In this document: piece by piece, positions 35,486 to 45,689 of the stretch
Position numbering within the stretch: position 1 is the first letter of the stretch
Layout: the number at the start of each line of letters is the position of its first letter
The notes under the pieces: generated by a model
What the model was told of the DNA's origin: nothing
Database searches by the model: none
What the model saw: the letters and a program-made list of their open reading frames with translations, nothing else
Source of the DNA: UBA11524 sp965646445
Lineage (GTDB): Bacteria > Bacillota > Clostridia > Christensenellales > Aristaeellaceae
DNA: 64,000 nucleotides
Reading direction: 5' to 3'
Assembly (NCBI GenBank): GCA_965646445.1
Contig: CBFFZW010000004.1
Location: 40,594 to 104,593, forward strand
Program-made: the position numbers and the translations under genes

Positions 35486-36742
35486 ATGGAGGCTTTCATC
35501 GTGGAAGGCGGCTATCGCCTGGAAGGCTCGCTGCGGGTGGACAGCGCGAAGAACGCGGTACTGCCGCTGATGGCGGCGTCGGTGCTCACACCGGAGGAGG
35601 TCACCCTGACCGATGTGCCGGACATTGCCGACATGCACAGCATGGCGGAAATCCTCAGCATCCTCGGCGCGAAGGTCACGTCGGCGGGCAGGGGGCTGAC
35701 CATCGCCTCCGGCGGGTTACATAATTGGGAAATGCCGGATCGGCTGTCGAAGCGCATCCGCTCCTCCATTTTCCTCCTGGGACCGATCCTCAGCCGCTTC
35801 CGCCGCGCCACGGTGACGTATCCCGGTGGGTGCGAGATCGGCCTGCGCCCCATTGACCTGCATCTTAACGGCCTGAGATGCCTGGGCGTCAGCATCCATG
35901 AGGAGGGCGGGCTGATCCACTGCGACGGCACGCGGATGCACGCGGGGGAGATTCACTTCGACTACCCCAGCGTGGGCGCGACGGAGAACGTGATGATGGC
36001 CGCCGTGATGCTGCCGGGGGAGACGGTGATCCACAACGCCGCCCGGGAGCCGGAGATCGTCGATCTCCAGAACATGATGAACCGCATGGGCGCGAAGGTT
36101 CGCGGCGCCGGGGGGCAGACGATCTGCGTGGAGGGCGTCAAGGCCCTGCACGGCGTAACGTGGAAGCCCATGCCCGACCGCATTGTGGCGGGGACGCTGC
36201 TGGCGGCCGCGGCCATCACCGGGGGCGAGATCGAATTGATGGACGCGCCGGTATCCGACATGGTGGCGGTGAACGCCAAGCTGCGGGAGATGGGCTGCGT
36301 CCTTCACGAGGAGCCCCATCGGCTGACGCTGTCCGCGCCCCGGCGGCTGACGGCCTTCGCCCAGCTGCAGACCCAGCCCCATCCCGGCTTTCCCACGGAT
36401 ATGCAGGTGCAGATGCTGGCGCTGCTTTGCGCGTCGGAGGGCACGGGCGTCGTGGTGGAGAACGTGTTCGAGAACAGGTTCACTCATGCCGGTGACCTGA
36501 ACCGCATGGGAGCGCACATCCTGTGCAGCGGCAGAACCGCCGTGGTGCGGGGTGCGGAGACGCTCTACGGCGCCCGGGTGACGGCTCGGGATCTGCGGGG
36601 CGGCGCGGCCCTGGTGCTGGCGGGCCTGCGGGCCCAGGGTGTGACCCAGGTGGATCGGGCGGATCTGATCGACCGGGGCTACGATCATCTGGAAAACCAG
36701 CTGCGCGCCCTGGGCGGCAAAGTCACCCGCATCGAGGCGTAA
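35486..36742 (+). CDS. murA: UDP-GlcNAc 1-carboxyvinyltransferase MurA
   Basis: The first committed step of peptidoglycan synthesis, adding enolpyruvate to UDP-GlcNAc. The 418-residue protein is full length. It has the substrate-binding Lys22-Asn23 (DSAKNAVLP) and the catalytic Cys116 in YPGGCEIGLRP, the residue that fosfomycin attacks, so the enzyme should be fosfomycin-sensitive. Asp-containing GFPTDMQVQMLALL and ENVFENRFTHAGDLNRMGA are also conserved. GGAGGTGG precedes the ATG. It occupies the place between ftsW and ftsQ where murG or murB is common. Confidence 0.95.
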   Translation: MEAFIVEGGYRLEGSLRVDSAKNAVLPLMAASVLTPEEVTLTDVPDIADMHSMAEILSILGAKVTSAGRGLTIASGGLHNWEMPDRLSKRIRSSIFLLGPILSRFRRATVTYPGGCEIGLRPIDLHLNGLRCLGVSIHEEGGLIHCDGTRMHAGEIHFDYPSVGATENVMMAAVMLPGETVIHNAAREPEIVDLQNMMNRMGAKVRGAGGQTICVEGVKALHGVTWKPMPDRIVAGTLLAAAAITGGEIELMDAPVSDMVAVNAKLREMGCVLHEEPHRLTLSAPRRLTAFAQLQTQPHPGFPTDMQVQMLALLCASEGTGVVVENVFENRFTHAGDLNRMGAHILCSGRTAVVRGAETLYGARVTARDLRGGAALVLAGLRAQGVTQVDRADLIDRGYDHLENQLRALGGKVTRIEA

Positions 36743-36787
36743 CGAAATCATCAGCATTTTTTGGAGGAAAGGAGAGGAAAGACGGCC

Positions 36788-38008
36788 ATGCAGCCCAATC
36801 AGCAGCAGCCCTATGAACCCTGGCAGCCGGGAGGCCCTGCCTTTCCTCCCGGTCAGGTCAGCGGCCCCATGCGCCGCCCCGTGGAGGACGGCACCCGGGC
36901 GCAGCAGCCCCTGGGAAGCACCCGTACCGGCGGCCATGTGCCCTACCGCAAGCGTCAGACGGAGCCCATGGGGCCCGTGCCGCGCCAGGGAAATCCGGGC
37001 CCCCAGGGCTTTACAGGCCCGCAGCCCGGATGGCAGGCGACGGACCCCGGCCATCAGCCGTGGCAGGGAGAAATGCCGCCCCAGCTGCCCTGGCAGCCTG
37101 AGCTTCCGCCCTACCAGGCGCCGCCTCCCGATCCCTTCGGGGAGCCGGGGGAGGCGCCTGAGCTTCGCGCCGTTCGCTCGGACAACCTCTACGACCTTGA
37201 CCGAACCTTCTGGCACCGGCTGGACGACCTTCAGCTGCGCCAGCAGGCGGAGGGCGCGGGCAAGCCCCGGGCCCGCAACGGCGGCCACACCATCCGCTGG
37301 ATGGTGCTGATCGTGGCGGTACTGACGGCGGCGGCCTTCGTGGTGTACGGCCAGGTTTTTCAGGCCAGGAGTATCACCGTCCAGGGCAACAGCATCGTCC
37401 CGGACGAGGAGGTGCTGCGCCTGGCGGGGCTTTCCCAGGGCGTCAACACCCTCTCGCTCAACGAGAGCGCCATTGAGCGGGGCATCGAGAGCAATCACTA
37501 CCTGAGCTTCGTGTGCGTCAATGTCCAATTGCCGGACAAGCTGACCATCCAGGTGCGGGAGCGCGTGCCGGCGGCGGTCATCAAGTACTGCGGCATCCTT
37601 TATGTGCTGGACAGCCGGGGCATGGTGCTGGCCGAATCCCTGGACACGGACATTGACCATCCCGGCCTGGTGGCGGTGGAAGGCTTCGACATCCGCCTGT
37701 GCGAGGTGGGCCGTACCCTGAGCGTGGTCAGCGCCGCCAGAATGGGCGTGTATACCTCTGTTTTGATGGAATTGAAGGTGATGGGCGCGCTGGATCAAAT
37801 GCGGGAATTGGATTTGGCTGATATGGACAACCTATACCTCGTATCCACCGATGGATACGCTGTTCGGCTGGGCGACAGCCAGGGGCTTCACGCCAAGCTG
37901 CGCTCCATGCTCCTGACCCTGGACAAGCTCCGTCAGGACGGCTATGGCCCGGGCACGGTGGATGTCAGCGCTCCGGTGAATCCCTCCTATATCCCGGAAA
38001 ACCTGTGA
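36788..38008 (+). CDS. ftsQ: FtsQ/DivIB-type cell-division protein
   Basis: A bitopic divisome protein of 406 residues. A very long Pro/Gln-rich cytoplasmic N-terminus (residues 1-130) precedes one membrane segment (IRWMVLIVAVLTAAAFVVYG near residue 172), a POTRA domain (ITVQGNSIVPDEEVLRLAGL...VNTLSLN) and the FtsQ beta domain (RERVPAAVIKYCGILYVLDSRG). I chose ATG 36788 for its purine-rich ribosome site. A TTG at 36761 is a weaker alternative. The N-terminal extension is about 100 residues longer than in model FtsQ proteins. Confidence 0.9.
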   Translation: MQPNQQQPYEPWQPGGPAFPPGQVSGPMRRPVEDGTRAQQPLGSTRTGGHVPYRKRQTEPMGPVPRQGNPGPQGFTGPQPGWQATDPGHQPWQGEMPPQLPWQPELPPYQAPPPDPFGEPGEAPELRAVRSDNLYDLDRTFWHRLDDLQLRQQAEGAGKPRARNGGHTIRWMVLIVAVLTAAAFVVYGQVFQARSITVQGNSIVPDEEVLRLAGLSQGVNTLSLNESAIERGIESNHYLSFVCVNVQLPDKLTIQVRERVPAAVIKYCGILYVLDSRGMVLAESLDTDIDHPGLVAVEGFDIRLCEVGRTLSVVSAARMGVYTSVLMELKVMGALDQMRELDLADMDNLYLVSTDGYAVRLGDSQGLHAKLRSMLLTLDKLRQDGYGPGTVDVSAPVNPSYIPENL

Positions 38009-38066
38009 GCAGGACGTAAAAACTGCCGAAAAATTGCGTTTCCTGCGCAGGAAGGCTGGAAAGCAC

Positions 38067-38095
38067 TTGCAATCGGGCGCAAAAACAGGTATAAT
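38067..38095 (+). promoter_or_regulatory. Promoter of ftsA-ftsZ
   Basis: TTGCAA (38067-38072) and TATAAT (38090-38095) with a 17-bp spacer. The leader to ftsA is about 170 nt. Confidence 0.85.
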
Positions 38096-38120
38096 CAAAA
38101 TTGGTATATTGGATGGTGAA

Positions 38121-38276
38121 ATGGCAGTTCCTTGCCATCAGCCCGGCGGGCGGAGGACGAGGCGGGCCATGCCAGACGCGGCGGCCTCGCACAGCGGGGG
38201 CGCTGAAGGCGAAAATGTCCTGCGGATGGCCCGGCGGCGGGTGGCCCGGGAAACAGGGGGTATGAAAAACCTATGA
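38121..38276 (+). CDS. Possible 51-residue leader peptide coupled to ftsA
   Basis: An open frame lies in the ftsA leader, starting ATG GCA GTT and ending in a TGA that overlaps the ftsA ATG (ATGA). The peptide is basic with many Arg (PGGRRTRRAMPD, then MARRRVARETGG). The ribosome site (GGATGGTGAA) is poor, and in such GC-rich DNA an open frame this short can be chance. If translated it would couple to ftsA. Confidence 0.3.
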   Translation: MAVPCHQPGGRRTRRAMPDAAASHSGGAEGENVLRMARRRVARETGGMKNL

Positions 38277-39469
38277 AGACCACGGTTGCGGCTATCGACT
38301 TTGGTACGAGCAAGATCGTTACCCTGGTCGCTGAAAACAGCGGTAGCCAGCGCTGTGACATTGTTGGCGCGGGCATTGCGATGTACGACGGCTATCTGGA
38401 GGAGGGGTGGAACAATCCCGGCGAGTTGGATGAAAAGATTCGCCTCTCCCTGAGCGAGGCGGAAAAGCAGAGCCATCGCAAGCTGCGGGAGATCAACGTG
38501 GGGGTGCCCGGGGCCTTCACCCGGGTGTACGCCACCGAGGCCCGCGTGCCGCTCAAGGGTACGGATCCCAAGGTCAGCGCGGCGGATGTCAAGGCCATCT
38601 TCCGCAAGGCCACGGAGAGCCTGGGCAGCATTCCCGGCATTGTGGTGCATTCCAGCCCCGCGTGGTTCATGGTGGACGACGGCCGCAAGACCCTCGAGCC
38701 TGTGGGCATGAAGGGCCGGGAGCTCAGCGCGCTGATTTCCTTTGTGGTGGCGAACCAATTCTTCGTGGACGAGATCACCAACCGCCTGGCCGACATCGGC
38801 GTGACCGCCAGCGGCTTCTTCTCCACCCCTGCGGGCGAGGCGATGCTGTACCTGCCCGAGGAGGATCGCGACCGCACGGCGGTGCTCATCGACATCGGCT
38901 ACCTGAATACCGAGGTCATGGCGGTGGAGGGCGACGCGCTGACCTTCCACAAAACCATTGAGATCGGCGGCGGCAACATCGCGGCGGATCTGTCGATGGG
39001 GCTGGACATCTCCCTGAAGGACGCCGAGGAGAAGATCAAGCGGCAGTACGTCTATGGCATTGCCACGCAGAATGAAACCTATGATCTTCCCGCGGTGGGG
39101 GATCAGAAGTCCCGCTCCTTTACCCGCGACGAGGTGACGGAGATCATCACCGCCCGGGTGGACGAGATTGCCGAGGAGATTCAGCAGGCGCTGGATGACA
39201 GCGGCATCAAGCTGGGCAACTGGTCCAACATTTACCTCACGGGCGGCGGGCTGTCCTTCAACCGGGGCGGTAAGGATTACCTGTCCAACAAGCTGGGCCG
39301 TCCCGTCCGGGATACCCCCAAGCGCACCACCAAGATGAACAGCCACGCCTTTTCCAGTACGCTGGGGCTGATGGATCTGATTATTGATACCATTGAGCAG
39401 CAGCGGCAGCCCTCGGCGGGCGTGGGCGGCGCGGTGAAGGATTTCTTCCGCAGCCTGCTGGGCGGCTGA
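38273..39469 (+). CDS. ftsA: Cell-division protein FtsA
   Basis: An actin-like protein tethering FtsZ to the membrane. The 398-residue protein has the actin-fold phosphate loops (AIDFGTSKIVTLVAE and VLIDIGYLNTEVMAV), the adenosine motif YLTGGGLSF, and a C-terminal amphipathic helix VKDFFRSLLGG expected to bind the membrane. AGGGGGT lies about 11 nt before the ATG. A separate promoter lies upstream, so ftsAZ can be expressed apart from the rest of the dcw cluster. Confidence 0.95.
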   Translation: MKTTVAAIDFGTSKIVTLVAENSGSQRCDIVGAGIAMYDGYLEEGWNNPGELDEKIRLSLSEAEKQSHRKLREINVGVPGAFTRVYATEARVPLKGTDPKVSAADVKAIFRKATESLGSIPGIVVHSSPAWFMVDDGRKTLEPVGMKGRELSALISFVVANQFFVDEITNRLADIGVTASGFFSTPAGEAMLYLPEEDRDRTAVLIDIGYLNTEVMAVEGDALTFHKTIEIGGGNIAADLSMGLDISLKDAEEKIKRQYVYGIATQNETYDLPAVGDQKSRSFTRDEVTEIITARVDEIAEEIQQALDDSGIKLGNWSNIYLTGGGLSFNRGGKDYLSNKLGRPVRDTPKRTTKMNSHAFSSTLGLMDLIIDTIEQQRQPSAGVGGAVKDFFRSLLGG

Positions 39470-39539
39470 CGGCCGCCGGCGACATCATCATGAAATGACC
39501 AAGGACGATACGCTGTCCATAATGTCAGGAGGATGCAAA

Positions 39540-40988
<1,449 letters not shown>

Positions 40989-40993
40989 GCTCC

Positions 40994-41038
40994 AAGAGGA
41001 AAGCAAAGGGGGGGAATCCCGGATGCTTTCCTCTTTTT
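40994..41038 (+). terminator. Terminator at the end of the dcw cluster
   Basis: An 11-bp perfect stem AAGAGGAAAGC/GCTTTCCTCTT (40994-41004 with 41025-41035), with a long loop, then T residues. Confidence 0.8.
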
Positions 41039-41079
41039 CATTCGTTTGATATGTGAAGCGGATATGGAAAGGAAGCATG

Positions 41080-41697
41080 ATGATGAAACGGTGGATGCTG
41101 ATGGTGTTGGCGTTGTGCCTGGCAGTATTGCCTGCCCTGGCGGAGGAACAGGCGGATGTGCTGGCGGAGCGTGCCGAAGTCATGGTACAGCGGCTGGATG
41201 CGCTGGCGGACAGCGAAGACTACCTGTCCATCATGGGCGGTTCCCAGGCGCTGGCTGACCTTATCAGGGCCTGGGGTGAGGGCGATCACGTCGCGCCGCG
41301 GATGATCCTGCGGGCCGACTGGTCGGAGGAAACAGACTGGCTTTCCTGGCTGGCAGAACAGATGGAGGACTTCACGCCGTCCGACGTGGTACGGGCCGAG
41401 CTGTCCCGCCGTCTGCCCATGAGCCTGGCCAGCATGCTCAACGCCATGGAGGGCACGGAAGTCCTGGCGGCAGCGTCCCTGTGCACGACCAGCACCGTCT
41501 TTGCCTGCGAGGCTGACGGCGCGGGGCTTTACCTGCTTTCCTACGATGCGGGCGCGCCCGTGCTGGTCACCTGGTACGCTTCGGACGGCGCGGTTTTCAT
41601 GCAGGCGGCCTTCCTGGCCAATGAGGCGGTGGCGGAGAAAGCCATGGACGGGCTGAAGGAATTGGACTTGCCGCTGACGGTGACGATTGTGGATTGA
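41080..41697 (+). CDS. Secreted protein of unknown function
   Basis: A 205-residue protein with a clear signal peptide (RWMLMVLALCLAVLPALA, cut before EEQ). The mature part is acidic and mainly helical at first (ADVLAERAEVMVQRLDALAD), followed by a predicted beta part (GLYLLSYDAGAPVLVTWYASDG). I see no catalytic motif or Cys pattern. Three ATGs lie in a row at 41077, 41080 and 41083; AAAGGA is 6 nt before the middle one. Monocistronic, after the ftsZ terminator. I do not recognise the family. Confidence 0.75.
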   Translation: MMKRWMLMVLALCLAVLPALAEEQADVLAERAEVMVQRLDALADSEDYLSIMGGSQALADLIRAWGEGDHVAPRMILRADWSEETDWLSWLAEQMEDFTPSDVVRAELSRRLPMSLASMLNAMEGTEVLAAASLCTTSTVFACEADGAGLYLLSYDAGAPVLVTWYASDGAVFMQAAFLANEAVAEKAMDGLKELDLPLTVTIVD

Positions 41698-41784
41698 GCG
41701 GACATTGACATACCGGCGCCGGAGCTTGTTATAACGGATTTTTTCACGAAGGAAGCATCACCGCAGGGGTGAGGAGAAGCGGAC

Positions 41785-42042
41785 ATGAACAAGAACCTGC
41801 TGGGCAAATGCGGCTTTTACTGTGGCTGCTGCCCGACGTATCTCAAATGCGGGTGCGCAGGCTGCATGGACGCGCATCAGGCGAGAGACTGCTTTACCCG
41901 CGACTGCGTGCTGGAAAAAGCGCTGGCCTGCTGTGGTGCCTGTGAGCGTTTTCCCTGTGATACCATCCTGACCCAGCCGCATACGACGGTGCTGGATCGG
42001 GACTGGCTGCGTTGGAAAAAAGAAAGCGATACAAATCAATGA
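41785..42042 (+). CDS. DUF3795-like Cys-rich small protein
   Basis: An 85-residue protein with eleven cysteines (GKCGFYCGCCPTYLKCGCAGC, then RDCFTRDC, ACCGACERFPC). The CGxYCG start and the later CxxC spacing match the DUF3795 family, small proteins thought to bind zinc or an Fe-S cluster; no function is established. GAGGAG lies about 9 nt before the ATG. A hairpin terminator follows. Confidence 0.8.
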   Translation: MNKNLLGKCGFYCGCCPTYLKCGCAGCMDAHQARDCFTRDCVLEKALACCGACERFPCDTILTQPHTTVLDRDWLRWKKESDTNQ

Positions 42043-42082
42043 GCCGGGTGCGGCCTTCATTCAACAAAGCAACCGAAAAGCG

Positions 42083-42112
42083 CCCTCCTGTCCTATGACA
42101 GGAGGGCTGTTT
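42083..42112 (+). terminator. Terminator after the DUF3795-like gene
   Basis: A perfect 10-bp stem CCCTCCTGTC/GACAGGAGGG (42083-42092 with 42097-42106) is followed by a short, interrupted T tract. Confidence 0.65.
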
Positions 42113-42143
42113 GTATCAACAAAACAACGGGAAGCAGCTGAGC

Positions 42144-42250
42144 AAATCGCCGTCGGCAGATTCAATTCGTATCGATCGGCTCTGCCGGTCGGGCGGAGAA
42201 AAACCTTCCTCAGCATCCTTTCGTCAAAGCAGCCTTGCCACTTTGGCGAA
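42144..42250 (+). repeat. Structured intergenic repeat, copy F (partial)
   Basis: The first half (AAATCGCCGTCGGCAGATT...ATCGGCTCTGCCGGT) aligns with the start of copy B near 16078-16130. The final hairpin TTCGTCAAAG/CTTTGGCGAA (42220-42229 with 42241-42250) matches the terminal stem of the family. The GAACGGCCGGG core is missing. It lies between the convergent DUF3795-like gene and nifU. Confidence 0.65.
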
Positions 42251-42254
42251 GCCG

Positions 42255-42629
42255 TCAGGCTTCAGGGTGCTTCTTGCGGTAGTCTTCCACTGCCGCGTGG
42301 ATGGCTTGCTCCGCCAGCATGGAGCAGTGCATCTTGACAGGGGGCAGGCCGTCAAGGGCTTCCGCGACGGCCTTGTTGGTCAGCTGAAGCGCCTCCTCGA
42401 TGGTCTTGCCCTTGACCAGCTCCGTGGCCATGGAGCTGGTGGCGATGGCCGCGCCGCAGCCGAAGGTTTTGAACTTCACATCCACGATGACGCCGTCTTC
42501 CACCTGGATGTCCATCTTCATGATGTCGCCGCACTTGGCGTTGCCCACGGTGCCGGTGCCGCTGGGGTTTTCGATTTCGCCCACATTGCGGGGGTTGGAG
42601 AAGTGATCCATCACTTTTTCGCTATACAT
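42255..42629 (-). CDS. nifU: Fe-S cluster assembly scaffold NifU/IscU
   Basis: A scaffold on which NifS builds Fe-S clusters. The 124-residue protein is a single IscU-type domain with the three cluster ligands Cys33 (KCGD), Cys58 (FGCGAAIATSS) and Cys102 (KMHCS), and the essential Asp35. It is the last gene of iscR-nifS-nifU, 15 bp after nifS; GGAGG lies upstream. The truncated form without the C-terminal Nfu domain is normal in Firmicutes. Confidence 0.95.
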   Translation of the reverse strand: MYSEKVMDHFSNPRNVGEIENPSGTGTVGNAKCGDIMKMDIQVEDGVIVDVKFKTFGCGAAIATSSMATELVKGKTIEEALQLTNKAVAEALDGLPPVKMHCSMLAEQAIHAAVEDYRKKHPEA

Positions 42630-42644
42630 GGCTTGAGCCTCCTC

Positions 42645-43838
42645 TTACTTCATCCAGGGGCAGGTGCCCACGGTGGTGGTCTCGGCGCTGAGGACGGACA
42701 TATCCCGCAGATCCTTGACGATGCCGGGCAGCTTGTCCAGCACGGCGTCGATGTCCGCCTCGGTGGTGTCGGTGCCCAGGGTCAGGCGCAGGGAGCCGTG
42801 GGCGATCTCGTGGGGCAGGCCGATGGCCAGCAGCACATGGCTGGGATCCAGGGAGCCGCTGGTGCAGGCCGAGCCGCTGGAGGCGGAAATGCCCGCCAGA
42901 TCCAGGCGAAGCAGCAGGGCCTCGCCCTCGATGTAACGCACGGAGACATTGACGTTGTTGGGCAGGCGGATGTCAGGGTGGCCGTTGAGCTTCACGTCCG
43001 GGATGCGGTCCAGGATGCCGCGGATCAGCTTGTCCCGCAGGACGGTCATCCGGGAAGCGCTGTCCGCCATGTCGGCCACGGCCAGCTCGATGGCCTTGCC
43101 CATGCCGACGATGCCCGCCAGGTTTTCCGTGCCGGCCCGCTGACCGCGCTCCTGGGCGCCGCCAGCCATGAAGACATCCAGCTTAACGCCCTTGCGGATG
43201 TACAGCGCGCCCACGCCCTTGGGGCCGTGGAACTTGTGCGCCGACATGGACAGCATGTCCGCCTGCAGCGCCTGCACGTCCACGGGGATGGCGCCCATGG
43301 CCTGCACGGCATCGGTATGGAACAGCACGCCAAGGCGGCGGGCGATGGCCCCGATTTCCGCGATGGGCTGGATGGTGCCGATCTCGTTGTTCGCCATCAT
43401 GACGCTGATGAGGATGGTCTTGTCGGTGATGGCGGCCTCGACATCAGCGGGGCTGACCATGCCGTATTCGTCCACGGGCAGGTAGGTCACCTCAAAGCCC
43501 TGCTTTTCCAGCCACTGACAGGTGTGCAGCACGGCGTGATGCTCAATGGCGGTGGTGATGATGTGGTTGCCCTTGCTTTTCCGGGCGAAGGCCGCGCCCT
43601 TGATGGCCCAGTTGTCGCTCTCGGAGCCCCCGGCGGTGAAGTAGATCTCGCTGGGCTGGGCATTGATGGCGGCGGCCACCTGACGCCGGGCGGCATCCAC
43701 GGCCTTGTGAGCCTCCCGGCCCGTGGCGTGAATGCTGGAGGGATTGCCGTAAACTTCGGTGAAGTAGGGGAGCATGGCTTCCAGCACGGCCGGGGCGACG
43801 GCGGTGGTGGCGGCGTTGTCCAGATAGATGCGGTTCAT
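42645..43838 (-). CDS. nifS: Cysteine desulfurase NifS
   Basis: A PLP enzyme that takes sulfur from cysteine for Fe-S assembly. The 397-residue protein starts with the classic MNRIYLDNAATTAVAP. It has the PLP His (TAIEHHAVLHT), the Schiff-base Lys in MSAHKFHGPKGVGALY, and the active Cys in SASSGSACTSGSLDPSHVL. The NifS/IscS group-I type is clear from the loop length. It lies between the Rrf2 regulator and nifU in one minus-strand operon. Confidence 0.96.
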   Translation of the reverse strand: MNRIYLDNAATTAVAPAVLEAMLPYFTEVYGNPSSIHATGREAHKAVDAARRQVAAAINAQPSEIYFTAGGSESDNWAIKGAAFARKSKGNHIITTAIEHHAVLHTCQWLEKQGFEVTYLPVDEYGMVSPADVEAAITDKTILISVMMANNEIGTIQPIAEIGAIARRLGVLFHTDAVQAMGAIPVDVQALQADMLSMSAHKFHGPKGVGALYIRKGVKLDVFMAGGAQERGQRAGTENLAGIVGMGKAIELAVADMADSASRMTVLRDKLIRGILDRIPDVKLNGHPDIRLPNNVNVSVRYIEGEALLLRLDLAGISASSGSACTSGSLDPSHVLLAIGLPHEIAHGSLRLTLGTDTTEADIDAVLDKLPGIVKDLRDMSVLSAETTTVGTCPWMK

Positions 43839-43860
43839 GACAAGTCTCCTTTTGGACGTA

Positions 43861-44292
43861 TCAGTTGCGGGAAATCGGGTCGGGGTCGAAGTTTTCCTGG
43901 TTCAGCATGTCCTGAAGGGTGATGGACTGCAGAAGGCCGTTGATGCTCTGGGAAAGGTAAGCCCAGACCCGGCGGGAAGCGCAGCTTTCGGACTTGTGGC
44001 AGCAGCGCTCGTCGCCTACGCAGTCGGAGATGGTCAGCGGGCCTTCCAGGGCGTCGATGATATCACCCACGGTGATGGCCTCGGGGGCCTTGGCCAGGGA
44101 GTAGCCCCCCTGGGCCCCGCGGACGGTGGTCACCAGGCCTGAGCGCCGGAGCGTCCCCAAAAGCTGTTCCAGATAGTCCTCTGGAACGCCGATCTCAGCC
44201 ACGGATTTTAGGGGCTGACACCCGTCCTCCCTGTGCTGGGCCAGGTAGTACATGGCGTAAAGGCCATACTTGCCTTTGGTGGACAGCTTCAT
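43861..44292 (-). CDS. iscR: Rrf2-family regulator (IscR-like)
   Basis: Likely an Fe-S cluster sensor that controls its own nifSU operon. The 143-residue protein has the Rrf2 winged helix (KGKYGLYAMYYLAQHREDG, then VPEDYLEQLLGTLRRSGLV and RGAQGGYSLAKAPEAITVGD). The C-terminal part has four Cys (CVGDERCCHKSESC), three of which could hold a 2Fe-2S cluster. AAGGAG lies 8 nt before the ATG. By context it is IscR-like; CymR or NsrR types are less likely next to nifS. Confidence 0.9.
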   Translation of the reverse strand: MKLSTKGKYGLYAMYYLAQHREDGCQPLKSVAEIGVPEDYLEQLLGTLRRSGLVTTVRGAQGGYSLAKAPEAITVGDIIDALEGPLTISDCVGDERCCHKSESCASRRVWAYLSQSINGLLQSITLQDMLNQENFDPDPISRN

Positions 44293-44313
44293 TGTCAGAC
44301 TCCTTCCTTAAAC

Positions 44314-44373
44314 CCGACCAATTGCATCGGAATTTGCCAGGTGCATTTTATCATACCCGACTGTTTTTGTCAA
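44314..44373 (-). promoter_or_regulatory. iscR-nifSU promoter and possible Rrf2 operator
   Basis: Consensus TTGACA (44373-44368) and TAAAAT (44350-44345) with a 17-bp spacer and an extended TGA. TCGGGT occurs twice on the minus strand, in the spacer and near 44320. The second lies in an imperfect palindrome of CCGA and TCGG halves between the start point and the gene. Confidence 0.75.
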
Positions 44374-44434
44374 CATTCATCACCGAGGCATCATGAAAAA
44401 ATTTCCGCTGACGGCGGGGCTGACCTTGCCGCAC

Positions 44435-44467
44435 GAAAAACCCGCCCAGGCATTGGCCGGGACGGGG
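44435..44467 (-). terminator. Terminator of the ecfA1-to-pepT operon
   Basis: On the minus strand CCCGTCC (44466-44460) pairs with GGGCGGG (44447-44441) with one G-T pair, then five T residues (44440-44436). Confidence 0.75.
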
Positions 44468-44483
44468 CAGGGATTCACCCAGT

Positions 44484-45683
44484 TTATGCGTTGGTGACGA
44501 TGCTCTCCAGCACGTCCACCATCTTTTCCATGGCTTCCACGGTGATGAGCTCCTTGCGGCCATGGAAGTTGTAGCCACCGGTGGACAGGTTGGGGCAGGG
44601 GAGGCCCATGTAGGACAGCCGCGCGCCGTCGGTGCCGCCGCGGATGGGGCTGACGATGGGGGTCACGCCGCAGCGCTGGAAGGCGGAGCGCGCCTTGTCG
44701 ATGATGTCCATGTGGGATGCCAGCTGCTCCCGCATGTTGCGGTAGCTGTCCTTCAGGGTGAGGGCGACGGTACCCTCGCCGTACTTGTCGTTGAGGTAGG
44801 CGGTGATCCGGCGGCAGGTGTCCTTGCGCCGCTCATACACCTCGTCGCTGTGGTCGCGGATGATGTAGTTCAGCACGGCGCGCTCCTCGTCGCCCTCCAT
44901 GTGCGTCAGGTGGAAGAAGCCCTCATAGCCCTCGGTGTGGGCGGGGGTCTCCCAGGGGGGCAGCAGGCTGTTCCACTCCATGGCGATGAGGGCGGCGTTC
45001 TTCATCTGGTTCTTGGCGGAGCCGGGGTGGATGTTGACGCCGCGAACCTCCACCTGGCAGGACGCGCCGTTGAAGTTCTCGTATTCCAATTCGCCCACGG
45101 GCCCGCCGTCCACCGTGTAGGCGTATTCCGCGCCGAAGCCCGGCACATCGAACCGATCCGCGCCCCGGCCGATTTCCTCATCCGGGGTGAAGGCCAGGCA
45201 GACCGTGCAGTGCTCCGGGGCGTCGGGGGAAGTCAAACGGGCGGCCAGGGCCATGATCTCCGCAATGCCTGCCTTGTCGTCCGCGCCCAGCACGCTGTCG
45301 CCGCCGGTGACGATGAGCTCCTGTCCCTTGAGCTCGGGCAGGAAGTCGAAGCCGTCCACCACCACGCCGCTTTGCAGGGTGATGGCCTGGCCGTCGTAGT
45401 TCGGGATGATGTGCGGACGGGTGGGGCCCTTCACGCCGTCCGACGTGTCCATGTGGGCGATGAGGCCCACACGGGCGGGATGATCGCCCTTGGCGGGAAT
45501 GGTGCCGTAGACATAGCCGTGCTCGTCCACCCGGGCGTCCCGGATGCCCAGGGCCTTCATTTCATCCACCAGCAGGCGGGCCAGCGTCCACTGGCCCTGG
45601 CTGGAGGGGCAGGCACCGCAGGATTCGTCGGAGGTGGTCTCGATCTGGATGTAGCGCAGGAAGCGCGCTTTCACGTCGGACAT
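44484..45683 (-). CDS. pepT: Peptidase T (tripeptide aminopeptidase, M20B)
   Basis: Removes the N-terminal residue from tripeptides; a two-zinc enzyme. The 399-residue protein has the metal motifs GLIAHMDTSDGV near residue 74, GADDKAGIAEIM near residue 135, TPDEEIGRGADRFDV near residue 172 and the C-terminal SPIRGGTDGARLSYMGLPCPNLSTGG. The length is normal. It is the last gene of a minus-strand run starting at ecfA1; the upstream HAD gene ends 6 bp away. Confidence 0.95.
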   Translation of the reverse strand: MSDVKARFLRYIQIETTSDESCGACPSSQGQWTLARLLVDEMKALGIRDARVDEHGYVYGTIPAKGDHPARVGLIAHMDTSDGVKGPTRPHIIPNYDGQAITLQSGVVVDGFDFLPELKGQELIVTGGDSVLGADDKAGIAEIMALAARLTSPDAPEHCTVCLAFTPDEEIGRGADRFDVPGFGAEYAYTVDGGPVGELEYENFNGASCQVEVRGVNIHPGSAKNQMKNAALIAMEWNSLLPPWETPAHTEGYEGFFHLTHMEGDEERAVLNYIIRDHSDEVYERRKDTCRRITAYLNDKYGEGTVALTLKDSYRNMREQLASHMDIIDKARSAFQRCGVTPIVSPIRGGTDGARLSYMGLPCPNLSTGGYNFHGRKELITVEAMEKMVDVLESIVTNA

Positions 45684-45689
45684 AGGGTA

